Positions 1-7,693 of a stretch of DNA of 64,000 nt are shown one piece after another (the stretch's first letter is position 1; the number at the start of each line of letters is the position of its first letter). A program made the position numbers and the translations under genes. Source of the stretch: Nostoc sp. CMAA1605 (GTDB lineage Bacteria; Cyanobacteriota; Cyanobacteriia; Cyanobacteriales; Nostocaceae); the NCBI RefSeq assembly GCF_021596505.1, contig NZ_PJIZ01000009.1, forward strand, positions 1-64,000, read 5' to 3'. The notes under the pieces are model-generated. The model did not search any database. It was not told the origin of the DNA and saw only the letters and a list, made by a program, of their open reading frames with translations.

Positions 1-100
1 ATAGATTTCTAAGTCAGTAATTTGTTGATTTTGAATTTTGAATTGTTAAGGCGTAAGCCTTGCGGTAGGCTATTTTGAATTTCCCGAAAGGGCTGACATC
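1..100. other. Leader region with TTGAATT-type short repeats
   Basis: No gene is visible here. The stretch carries the short repeat TTTTGAATTTTGAATT, which recurs near 7680, 20600 and 44770, and a GCGTAAGCC...GGTAGGC hairpin-like module just before the first gene. Any promoter of the CHAT-CHASE2 gene lies here or upstream of the window. Confidence 0.5.
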
Positions 101-2425
101 ATGGCTAAGTTAGTGGTGCTGAAATTTAGTGACGGCGGTTTTGAACAAGGTTTTACCGTCACTTTGCAAATAGGGGAAGAACGCGATCGCCCAGCTACGG
201 AAATTACAGGTAAACTACCACCATGTCCTGAAATCACCCTTTACTACACACGTTGGCAAGCTAGCTATCTCCAGTTAGGTAACGCTTATCGCTTAGATGC
301 CGATAAAATCCAAGTGACAAATGTGTCTGTGACTGAAGATTGTCACGAACTAGCCCATATTTTACGCGCCCGCTTTAATGCTTGGCTACAGGCGGAAGAT
401 TTTCGACCCCTGCGGGAAAAATGGCTAGAAAAATTAATGCCTTCAGACGAAATTAGAGTCATCCTGCAATCAGAAAATAGTCAATTGCAAAGACTCCCTT
501 GGCACGTCTGGGACTTACTCGAACGCTATCCCACAGCAGAAATTGCTCTTTCTTCACCTAGTTATGACCGGGTTTATAAACCACCCACTCCCAATTCCCA
601 AGTAAATATTTTAGCGATCGTCGGCAATAGTCAAGGCATTGATACCCAGTCAGATCAAGCTGTTTTACAAACATTGCCCTATGCCGATGTGAGTTTTTTA
701 GTAGAACCACAACGTAAGGAATTGAACGATTATCTATGGGGGAAAAACTGGGATATCTTATTTTTCGCGGGACACAGTTCTAGTCAGGGAAATGGCAATA
801 TCGGCAGAATTTACCTAAATAAAACCGATAGTCTCACCATTGGGGAATTTAAATATGCGCTTAAACAAGCTATAGAACGGGGTCTACAACTGGCAATTTT
901 TAACTCCTGTGATGGCTTGGGTTTAGCACGGGAACTGGCTGATTTACACATTCCCCAAATTATTGTGATGCGTGAACCTGTTCCCGACCAAGTGGCGCAG
1001 GAGTTCTTAAAATATTTTCTGCAAAGTTTTGCTAACGGTAAATCTTTATACCAAGCAGTCCGACACGCACGAGAACGACTACAGGGCTTAGAAGATAGAT
1101 TTCCCTGTGCCACTTGGCTTCCTGTTATCTGTCAAAATCCTGCCCAGATACCCTTAACTTGGGATGAATTAATTCAGTCTCCCACACAGGAAATACCTTT
1201 TACTCCCATTGTTAACAAAAAACGGGGCTGGAAAAAGTTAGCTTTATCTACCTTGGCGGTGACAGCCGTAGTTTGTGGTTTGCGTTTGCTGGGAGGATTA
1301 CAGAATTTTGAACTGCAAGCCTTTGACCAAATGATGCGATCGCGTCCAGAGGAGGGGCCAGATCGGCGATTACTAATAGTGACTATTGATGATGAAGACA
1401 TAGAAAATCAGCGTCGTGATGGCCAAGTGTTGAAAGGGACTTCCATCTCCGACAAATACCTCAACCAGTTACTCACAAAACTCAATCAATACCAACCGAA
1501 AGCTATTGGTTTAGATGTCTACCGCGACTTCCCAGCAGAACAATTAAACTTAAAATCACAACTCCAACAAACTGATAATTTAATCGGGGTCTGTAAAGGC
1601 AGTGACGCTACAGTCAAGATCAAATCAACTGCACCACCACCAGAAATTCCCAAGGAAAGATTAGGTTTTAGCGACTTCATAGATGATCAAGATCGTGTGG
1701 TACGTCGCCATCTTCTATTCATGACCCAAGAAACTACTTCTCTATGTTCTACTCCCTACGCTTTTAGTACCCAACTAGCATTTCTCTATCTCTCAGCCTC
1801 TGGCATTCAACCAAAATTTACATCTGACCCTTCCCCTTCTTTGCAATTAGGAAAAACAGTTTTGCGCCGTCTTTCATCTCGCACTGGCGGTTATCAAGGC
1901 ATTGATGCCAACGGTGGTCAAATATTACTCAACTACCGCGCTTCTAAGCAAATCGCAGAACAAGTGACACTTACCCAATTGTTATCTAATCCGATTAATC
2001 CCAATGCCATCAAAGACCGGATTGTTTTGATTGGTGTCGTCACTAGGGGAGATATCGCTGACTATTGGGGTACCCCCTATGGCAGCCTAGTCAATGAACC
2101 AATGCCTGGAGTGATGGTACAAGCCCATATGGTTAGCCAAATTATCAGCGCGGTTTTAGATGGTCGTCCCCTATTGTCGGCTTTGCCGCCTTGGTTAGAA
2201 GTAATTTGGATTTGGGGTTGGGCTGTGACTGGAGGTGTATTAGCTTGGCAATGGCGTGTATTACCTAAGTTAGCCTTAGCAGTTGGCATTAGTTCCGGTA
2301 TTTTATACGCTGTTTGCCTAACTCTATTGATTGCTGGTGTTTGGCTCCCCTTTGTCCCGTCAGCGATTTCGTTGGTAGCGACGGTAACTGTAGTATCAAT
2401 ACAGAATTCTAAGTACACTAAATAG
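101..2425 (+). CDS. CHAT and CHASE2 domain membrane protein
   Basis: A 774-residue protein combining a caspase-like CHAT domain with a CHASE2 sensor domain. The N-terminal 370 residues contain the CHAT signature: His225 in FFAGHSS and Cys270 in FNSCDG form the expected catalytic dyad. A hydrophobic segment lies at about residues 378-397, followed by CHASE2 (starts near FDQMMRSRPEEG, contains LLIVTIDDEDI), and two or three membrane segments end the protein (about 690-770). By family knowledge CHASE2 faces the periplasm and senses an unknown signal, while CHAT is a clan CD protease or protease-like fold. There is no kinase or cyclase output domain, so CHAT is the only candidate output; that link is inference. 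The DUF928 gene follows 317 bases downstream on the same strand. Substrate and signal are unknown. Confidence 0.9.
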   Translation: MAKLVVLKFSDGGFEQGFTVTLQIGEERDRPATEITGKLPPCPEITLYYTRWQASYLQLGNAYRLDADKIQVTNVSVTEDCHELAHILRARFNAWLQAEDFRPLREKWLEKLMPSDEIRVILQSENSQLQRLPWHVWDLLERYPTAEIALSSPSYDRVYKPPTPNSQVNILAIVGNSQGIDTQSDQAVLQTLPYADVSFLVEPQRKELNDYLWGKNWDILFFAGHSSSQGNGNIGRIYLNKTDSLTIGEFKYALKQAIERGLQLAIFNSCDGLGLARELADLHIPQIIVMREPVPDQVAQEFLKYFLQSFANGKSLYQAVRHARERLQGLEDRFPCATWLPVICQNPAQIPLTWDELIQSPTQEIPFTPIVNKKRGWKKLALSTLAVTAVVCGLRLLGGLQNFELQAFDQMMRSRPEEGPDRRLLIVTIDDEDIENQRRDGQVLKGTSISDKYLNQLLTKLNQYQPKAIGLDVYRDFPAEQLNLKSQLQQTDNLIGVCKGSDATVKIKSTAPPPEIPKERLGFSDFIDDQDRVVRRHLLFMTQETTSLCSTPYAFSTQLAFLYLSASGIQPKFTSDPSPSLQLGKTVLRRLSSRTGGYQGIDANGGQILLNYRASKQIAEQVTLTQLLSNPINPNAIKDRIVLIGVVTRGDIADYWGTPYGSLVNEPMPGVMVQAHMVSQIISAVLDGRPLLSALPPWLEVIWIWGWAVTGGVLAWQWRVLPKLALAVGISSGILYAVCLTLLIAGVWLPFVPSAISLVATVTVVSIQNSKYTK

Positions 2426-2742
2426 TTTGTAGTTAGGACTTTATACAATTCGCAATTCGCAATTCGCAATGGGCTAACGTCCTGCTACGCTCTAAGCGCA
2501 GCTATGCCGCAGGCTTTACGCAATTAAAAAACGAGGATTAGCAAAGCTTTCAGGATTTACATCTGGATCAGGATTGTCATGAAATGGTATTAGTCCTTAT
2601 ACTATTTCGGATTTTGAAATAATTTACTGGTGAGCTTTTTAGCTTCCCGTAGGGTATACGTTAATTTTACTCTCGCCAGAAACACACCGAATCCCCGCAA
2701 AGTCACTAGTATCAGTAACTTGAGTTAATTAACATAAAATCT
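2426..2742. other. Intergenic region with small repeats
   Basis: No gene is seen. It contains a short tandem run of AATTCGC (about 2449-2469) followed by a palindromic module (GCTACGCTCTAAGCGCAGC, about 2485-2503). A promoter for the DUF928 gene may lie at its right end, but none is clear. Confidence 0.4.
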
Positions 2743-3510
2743 ATGAAAATACTGCTTTCATTACTTCTAGGCTACATTAGTTTTCTGGCTGGTCAAAGTT
2801 TAGTACAAGCTAAACCAGTACCCGCGAACACCACCGCCAACCAGTCCAAGAAAGTCAGCTTTAACCCACCACAACCCCCCGCAGGTGAACCTGCGCCTGG
2901 GGGTCGTGTCCGTGGAGGGGCGAGACGCGGTTTGTGTCCTTCAGTAAAACCACCACTTACAGCTTTAGCTCCTTATACAGAAGGCCCTCCCACAGTGATG
3001 AATGTCTGGGGATTAACCACAGAAGCCCATCCCACGCTAATGTTTTATGTACCTTACTCTCGACCTGCTACTTATCCCACAGAATTTGTCTTGCAAGATC
3101 AGCAATCAAATACAATTTATCAAAAAGCGATCGCTCTCCCAGAAAAACCAGGAATTATCAGCATCTCTGTACCTGATAACATTACCTTGGAAGTTAACAA
3201 ACGATATCGTTGGTTTTTGACTGTAGACTGTGACCCCCAAAAAGAGTCATCCCCGACTTATGTAGAAGGTGTGATGAAACGAGTCACTCTCGATGTCAAA
3301 GTTACCCAAAAATTAGCAAAAGCCACACCATTGCAACGTTTTGAGATATATCTTCAAAATGGTATTTGGCATGAGGCATTAAAAACCATATCGCAATTAC
3401 GTCAAGAAAACCCTAAAGACCTAGTGATTGCCGAAAAATGGCAAAGTTTGCTTGCTAGTGTGCGCTTAGATGACATTGCATCTCAATCTTTACGTCCCAA
3501 TCAACCTTAA
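2743..3510 (+). CDS. DUF928 family secreted protein
   Basis: A 255-residue protein with an N-terminal signal peptide (MKILLSLLLGYISFLAGQSL, cleavage near QAK). A basic Gly/Arg segment (GGRVRGGARRG, about residues 53-63) precedes a globular part with the DUF928 pattern GLCPSV...LTALAP and later RYRWFLTVDC. The C-terminal helical stretch (LQRFEIYLQNGIWHEALKTI) is also typical. The family is almost confined to cyanobacteria and has no established function; its members are exported. It sits downstream of the CHAT-CHASE2 gene on the same strand, and as far as I recall the two families often occur together, which suggests a shared envelope role (inference). Confidence 0.8.
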   Translation: MKILLSLLLGYISFLAGQSLVQAKPVPANTTANQSKKVSFNPPQPPAGEPAPGGRVRGGARRGLCPSVKPPLTALAPYTEGPPTVMNVWGLTTEAHPTLMFYVPYSRPATYPTEFVLQDQQSNTIYQKAIALPEKPGIISISVPDNITLEVNKRYRWFLTVDCDPQKESSPTYVEGVMKRVTLDVKVTQKLAKATPLQRFEIYLQNGIWHEALKTISQLRQENPKDLVIAEKWQSLLASVRLDDIASQSLRPNQP

Positions 3511-3545
3511 TTTTCGGATAAGTAGAACGGTGTAGATAATTCAAG

Positions 3546-3645
3546 GTTTGTAGTGAGGACTTTAGTCCTCTAATAAGGACTGTTCGCGGAGCGTTCCCGT
3601 TCGCGTTAGCGTCTCCAAAGGAGAAGGGTAGTCCTTACTACAAAC
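3546..3645. repeat. Dispersed hairpin repeat with nested module
   Basis: A 100-base copy of a hairpin family: the ends GTTTGTAGTGAGGAC and GTCCTTACTACAAAC are inverted copies. The middle holds an extra module (GTTCGCGGAGCG ... GGAGAAGGGTAGTCC) that also appears, in the opposite orientation, in the copy at 60256-60363. Simpler copies are at 9764-9817 and 37189-37246. Confidence 0.85.
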
Positions 3646-3754
3646 TATTTTCTTAACTGAACTGTATTGGGTTAAAGGGAATGAATAGGGATTGTTTCCC
3701 TTTTCCCTGTTCTGTGGTTAACGAGGCGATCGCATATTATTTTTATCATCAATT

Positions 3755-4969
3755 ATGAATAAATTTATCCTATTAATTACTTTTAATTTGCTCTTATTTG
3801 CCTGTAGTAATAGTGATAATCACAACAAAATTAGTAATCTTCGTAGTGAATCTTCCGATAATACCAATAATAGTAATACTATTCCGATAGGTGTGGCTTT
3901 TGCCCAGACTAGCAACATTGCCTTACTCGGTCAAGAAGGAATTGACGGCGTAAAAATTGCCCAGCAGTATTTTAATAGTCAAGGCGGTATCAACGGTAAA
4001 CCAATTAAATTGGTGTTTCAAGATGCTGGTGGTGATGAAGTCGGAGCAATTAACGCTTTCCAAAATTTAATTAATAAAGATAAGGTAGTTGGTATTGTTG
4101 GGCCTACATTATCACAACAAGCCTTTAGTGCTAATCCCATCGCTGAACGCGCTAAAGTTCCTGTGATTGGGGCTTCTAATACTGCTAAAGGAATTCCAGA
4201 AATTGGAGATTATATAGCGCGTGTATCTTCTTCTGTGGCAATAGTTGCACCTAATGCTGTGCAAGCTGCTCTCAAACTAAACCCAAAAATTAAACGTGTA
4301 GCAGTCTTCTATGCTCAAAATGATGCCTTTAATAAATCAGAAACGGAAATATTTCAGAATACCGTCAAGGCGAAAGGTTTAGATTTAGTCACAGTCCAAA
4401 AATTTCAAACTACTGATACCGACTTCCAAACCCAAGCTACTAATGCTATTAACTTAAAATCAGATTTAGTGATTATTTCTGGTTTAGCTGTGGATGGTGG
4501 TAATTTAGTTAAACAATTAAGAGAATTAGGTTATCAAGGATTAATTATTGGTGGTAACGGTTTTAATACATCACATATATTTTCTGTATGTCAGGCTTTA
4601 TGTGATGGTATAATTATTGCTCAAGCTTACAGTCCTGAACATTCCAATAAAATTAATACTGCATTTCGTCAAGCTTATCTTCAACAATATAAAAAACAAC
4701 CATCACAAGTGACTGCTCAAGCATTTACCGCAGTTCAGGTATATGTAGAAGCTTTACAATCTTTAAATCAAAAGCGTCCCATCGAGCAATTGAATTTATC
4801 AGAATTAAGGACAGCCTTAAACCAAGAACTACTAGCAAAAAAATATGATACTCCCCTTGGTGAAATTGCTTTTACACCAGTAGGAGATGTCATCCAAAAA
4901 CAGTTTTACGTAGCTCAGTTAAAGATGGATGCTAATGGTTTAAATGGGAGATTTCAATATTTAAAATAA
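3755..4969 (+). CDS. ABC transporter substrate-binding lipoprotein (branched-chain amino acid/urea type)
   Basis: A 404-residue periplasmic binding protein of the LivJ/type 1 fold. The N-terminus is a lipoprotein signal (MNKFILLITFNLLLFAC), so the mature protein starts at Cys17 and is lipid-anchored. Family features include IPIGVAFAQT near residue 43, GIDGVKIAQQYFN with GGINGKPIKLVFQDAGGD (about 62-95), and VVGIVGPTLSQQAF. Relatives bind amino acids, urea or short amides; the ligand cannot be read from the sequence. No permease or ATPase gene is adjacent, so it is an orphan that either uses a remote transporter or acts as a sensor. The start at 3755 gives a normal lipoprotein signal. Confidence 0.88.
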   Translation: MNKFILLITFNLLLFACSNSDNHNKISNLRSESSDNTNNSNTIPIGVAFAQTSNIALLGQEGIDGVKIAQQYFNSQGGINGKPIKLVFQDAGGDEVGAINAFQNLINKDKVVGIVGPTLSQQAFSANPIAERAKVPVIGASNTAKGIPEIGDYIARVSSSVAIVAPNAVQAALKLNPKIKRVAVFYAQNDAFNKSETEIFQNTVKAKGLDLVTVQKFQTTDTDFQTQATNAINLKSDLVIISGLAVDGGNLVKQLRELGYQGLIIGGNGFNTSHIFSVCQALCDGIIIAQAYSPEHSNKINTAFRQAYLQQYKKQPSQVTAQAFTAVQVYVEALQSLNQKRPIEQLNLSELRTALNQELLAKKYDTPLGEIAFTPVGDVIQKQFYVAQLKMDANGLNGRFQYLK

Positions 4970-4983
4970 CAATTCAGAATTCT

Positions 4984-5027
4984 GTTCCCTATTCCCCATT
5001 CCCTATTCCCCATTCCCCATTCCCCAC
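4984..5027. repeat. CCCCATT heptamer STRR
   Basis: Tandem heptamers of the type CCCCATT/CCCTATT lie between the binding-protein gene and the convergent acetyltransferase gene, ending just before the latter's stop codon. Confidence 0.8.
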
Positions 5028-5028
5028 C

Positions 5029-5595
5029 CTATGATTCACCCATAACTCTCGGATATTGGGGACGGCAAGGACTACCCCAGCATACTTGTCCAGAGGGTAT
5101 ATCAGCAAAAACGCTGCTACGTGCGCCAATGACAGCGTTAGCACCAATTTGCACTCCTGGCGCAACAAAACAATCTGTAGCTACCCAGACTCCATCACCA
5201 ATGGTAATACTTGCGGTTTTCAAGCCAAAGGTGGGGTCTTTGATATCATGACTACCAGTGCATAAATAACTTTTTTGAGAAATGACGCAGTGTTGACCAA
5301 TCTGAATCGCATCTAAGCTATACAAAACCACATCATCACCAATCCAAGTATAGTCACCAATCTCCACTTTCCAAGGATAGGTAAAGCGGGCAGTAGGACG
5401 AATAATTACGCTTTGGCCAATACGCGCACCAAACAAGCGTAGCAAAGCACAGCGCAAACCATTAAAAGGATGCAGTGTCAGAGGAAAAGCGATCGCCTGC
5501 ACTAGCCACCACAGTAAAATGTACCAACTAGGCCGTCCGCGATCAAACCATGATTGGTCATATTTGCGTAAATCTACAAAGGAGTCATTAGTCAT
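5029..5595 (-). CDS. Hexapeptide-repeat acetyltransferase (WcaF-like)
   Basis: A 188-residue left-handed beta-helix acyltransferase, similar in layout to WcaF-type O-acetyltransferases that modify polysaccharide sugars with acetyl-CoA. The N-terminal part (DQSWFDRGRPSWYILLWWLVQAIAFPLTLHPF) is membrane-associated or amphipathic and typical of this subgroup. Hexad-type repeats run from about residue 50 to 170 (ARIGQSVIIRP, VEIGDYTWIGDDV, IQIGQHCVIS, ITIGDGVWVATDCFVAPG, VQIGANAVIGARS). The next minus-strand gene upstream is a glycosyltransferase, which suggests a role in exopolysaccharide or envelope glycan synthesis (inference). Confidence 0.88.
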   Translation of the reverse strand: MTNDSFVDLRKYDQSWFDRGRPSWYILLWWLVQAIAFPLTLHPFNGLRCALLRLFGARIGQSVIIRPTARFTYPWKVEIGDYTWIGDDVVLYSLDAIQIGQHCVISQKSYLCTGSHDIKDPTFGLKTASITIGDGVWVATDCFVAPGVQIGANAVIGARSSVFADIPSGQVCWGSPCRPQYPRVMGES

Positions 5596-5712
5596 TAGTC
5601 ATTAGTTATTAGTCAATAGTCAATAGTCATTAGTCATTAGTCATTAGTCATTAGTCATTAGTCACTACTCAGCACTCAGCACTCAGCACTCAGCACTCAG
5701 CACTCAGCACTC
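5596..5712. repeat. Two STRR arrays (CATTAGT and ACTCAGC units)
   Basis: The gap between two minus-strand genes is filled by tandem heptamers: first TAGTCAT/CATTAGT units, then at least six ACTCAGC units. The acetyltransferase start codon is at the array edge, so its upstream region is almost wholly repeat. Confidence 0.95.
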
Positions 5713-5713
5713 A

Positions 5714-6631
5714 TCACTTTTTAAATAAAATTCCTTGAATGACGGCGTTTAAATAACCTATTTGTCCGTAAGTATAAACTAAATTATCAAAGCTTTGGGC
5801 TGGATCATTGACGGAGTATTGTACTGTTTTATACAATCCTCTCACAAATCTTTCCCCGCCTCGGCCAAACTGTGCGACTCCGGCTTTACCTGCTAGTTGT
5901 TCGCGATAACATTCACTAATCCCTTGCCACCAACCGCGATTGAGAAACCAAGAACGATTAATGCGTTCTGGTGCAACGTTATGAGCCACTAAGGCGGCGG
6001 GAAGGTAGGCGACTTGCCAACCCTTTTTTAGAGCCAGTTCTGTCATTTGTAGTTCCTCGTTGGAGAGGAGGTTTTTGCCGACTCTACCTAATTGGGGGTC
6101 AAAACCACCGATTTCTGTGAGAAATTGGCGGCGGATGGAATAATTTAAACCCCTGGGTGTTAAACCTGGTTGATCGATGTAAACTACACTATCACCCAAA
6201 TCATAAGCTCCTAAATTACCTGCTAAACCAGGAGATAGCCATTTCGGGGGTTCTATATTGGGAGGCCAAAGCAGAGTAACTTTCCCACCAGCGATCGCTA
6301 ATTGATGATTATTTTGATAAGCATCATATAATACTCGTAACCAACCAGGACTAGCTACAGCATCATCATCTAAGTAGGCTATAATTTCGGCTTTTGCCGT
6401 TTTTGCCCCAGTATTTCGGGCGACAGATAAACCAAGAATTGGTTCAAAAACATACTTTAATCTGGGGTCATTGGCTCTTTCTTCCGTAACTTCACGGGTG
6501 CGATCGCTTGACCCATTATCCACCACTATGACCTCAAATTCCCCAGGGAAATCCTGTCCCAAAAGGCTATCAATCGCCGCACCGAGATAATTATCCCGAT
6601 TGTGAGTACAGATAATTGCAGAGATTTGCAT
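5714..6631 (-). CDS. Family 2 glycosyltransferase
   Basis: A 305-residue GT-A fold glycosyltransferase. It opens with ISAIICTHNRDNYLGAAIDSLLGQDFP, the classic nucleotide-sugar binding start, followed by VIVVDNGSSDRT and the metal-binding DDD-type motif IAYLDDDAVASPGWL (about residues 88-102). Later RGLNYSIRR and GGFDPQLGR...LSNEELQMTELALKKGW fit the acceptor-side ED motif. There is no strong membrane segment, so it is probably cytoplasmic or peripheral. It lies upstream of the acetyltransferase on the same strand with only an STRR array between; together they may decorate a surface glycan. Donor and acceptor cannot be read. Confidence 0.9.
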   Translation of the reverse strand: MQISAIICTHNRDNYLGAAIDSLLGQDFPGEFEVIVVDNGSSDRTREVTEERANDPRLKYVFEPILGLSVARNTGAKTAKAEIIAYLDDDAVASPGWLRVLYDAYQNNHQLAIAGGKVTLLWPPNIEPPKWLSPGLAGNLGAYDLGDSVVYIDQPGLTPRGLNYSIRRQFLTEIGGFDPQLGRVGKNLLSNEELQMTELALKKGWQVAYLPAALVAHNVAPERINRSWFLNRGWWQGISECYREQLAGKAGVAQFGRGGERFVRGLYKTVQYSVNDPAQSFDNLVYTYGQIGYLNAVIQGILFKK

Positions 6632-6664
6632 AATTAGTTGTTAGTCATTAGTCATTAGTCATTA
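6632..6664. repeat. CATTAGT STRR
   Basis: A short run of TTAGTCA heptamers between the glycosyltransferase and the next minus-strand gene, of the same unit as the arrays near 5600 and 15930. Confidence 0.85.
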
Positions 6665-6668
6665 GAAT

Positions 6669-7460
6669 TTAAACTTGCTGAATGTGGCTGTGTAATACTA
6701 TTAAGGTTTCTGCTAGTTGGCTGAGACGGGTTTCTAGGTATTGCTTGCGGCCTAGTAATTGGCGTAGTTTTTGATAACGTGCGATCGCCATGCTCACCTC
6801 TGCTAGTTGATTGGGTGGACAAGGACGTGACCAAACTTTACCTGACGCATCGACACCACAAAGCCGATAACCAGTTTTGAGGGCGGGATGGGGTATTTTA
6901 GTTCCGTCGGGAGCGCAAATTTCTTCCACGTAGTCCATGAGACGTTCTACTTCGCCGTGACGGAGTGTAGCTTTTCCGCCATGTTCTGTTTCCCAAGGGT
7001 TTGATTCTAACCAACCGTTAACAATCGGCCCTTCTAAATATAAATCTTGAATTTGCTGCACAATGCTGTGTAGCTCTTTTTGCCAACCTGCTACGTGTGC
7101 TTGAATTTCTTGCAGGATATTCGCGGCTAATGCTGGGTTAGCAACATGACGATGATTACTGAAACTTTGGGTTTTGAATTTAGGTAGACTGGGTGCATTC
7201 ACCCCATCTTCTTGCGTGGGGAAAGTTTGTACAGAACTGTGATGAGGAAATAAATTTTCGTTAATAGTATTTACGTTAGGGGATTCTGTATTTATTTCTT
7301 CTATGGCTTCTTGTGTTTGGGGTTCTGTACTTTCCTTAGCTCCTACACTAATTCTAAAAGATACAGGACGCTTGATATTTTCACTCGTTTCCGTAACAGT
7401 ATTGTCACGACTTCCCAAATCATGTAAAGTTGCTTCAATGCGTTTTATACCTGCTTTCAT
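6669..7460 (-). CDS. Unknown cyanobacterial protein
   Basis: A 263-residue protein that I do not recognise. The first about 110 residues are polar and low in complexity (rich in T, E, N, S) and likely disordered. The C-terminal about 150 residues look folded: a helix (LAANILQEIQAHVAGWQKELHSIVQQI), a central part with NPWETEHGGKATLRHGEVERLMDYVEEI, then YRLCGVDASGKVWSRPCPPNQL with two Cys, and a final coiled-coil-like helix pair (YQKLRQLLGRKQYLETRLSQLAETLIVLHSHI). There is no signal peptide or membrane segment. It lies upstream of the glycosyltransferase on the same strand. Function is not assigned. Confidence 0.75.
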   Translation of the reverse strand: MKAGIKRIEATLHDLGSRDNTVTETSENIKRPVSFRISVGAKESTEPQTQEAIEEINTESPNVNTINENLFPHHSSVQTFPTQEDGVNAPSLPKFKTQSFSNHRHVANPALAANILQEIQAHVAGWQKELHSIVQQIQDLYLEGPIVNGWLESNPWETEHGGKATLRHGEVERLMDYVEEICAPDGTKIPHPALKTGYRLCGVDASGKVWSRPCPPNQLAEVSMAIARYQKLRQLLGRKQYLETRLSQLAETLIVLHSHIQQV

Positions 7461-7693
7461 CAGATTCCCCTCAAATCTACTGTCTAGTTTTTCAGATTTA
7501 GAAATGGGTCTTAAAGATTCCTATCTTTCGCCCATTGTGGCATAAAGTCAAAAATGAGTCTTGAGTGCTGAGTATTGTTAATGGTAGTTATTCAAAACAT
7601 ATCCATTGTTTCAGGACAAAGGAGGGAAGGGAGACAAGGGAGACAAAAGGTTTGCTGAGTCTCGCTTTCTTAATTTTGAATTTTGAATTGTTA

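Noticed and set aside
5596-5712. Possible CRISPR array
   Set aside because: Units are seven bases in direct tandem with no spacers; this is an STRR.
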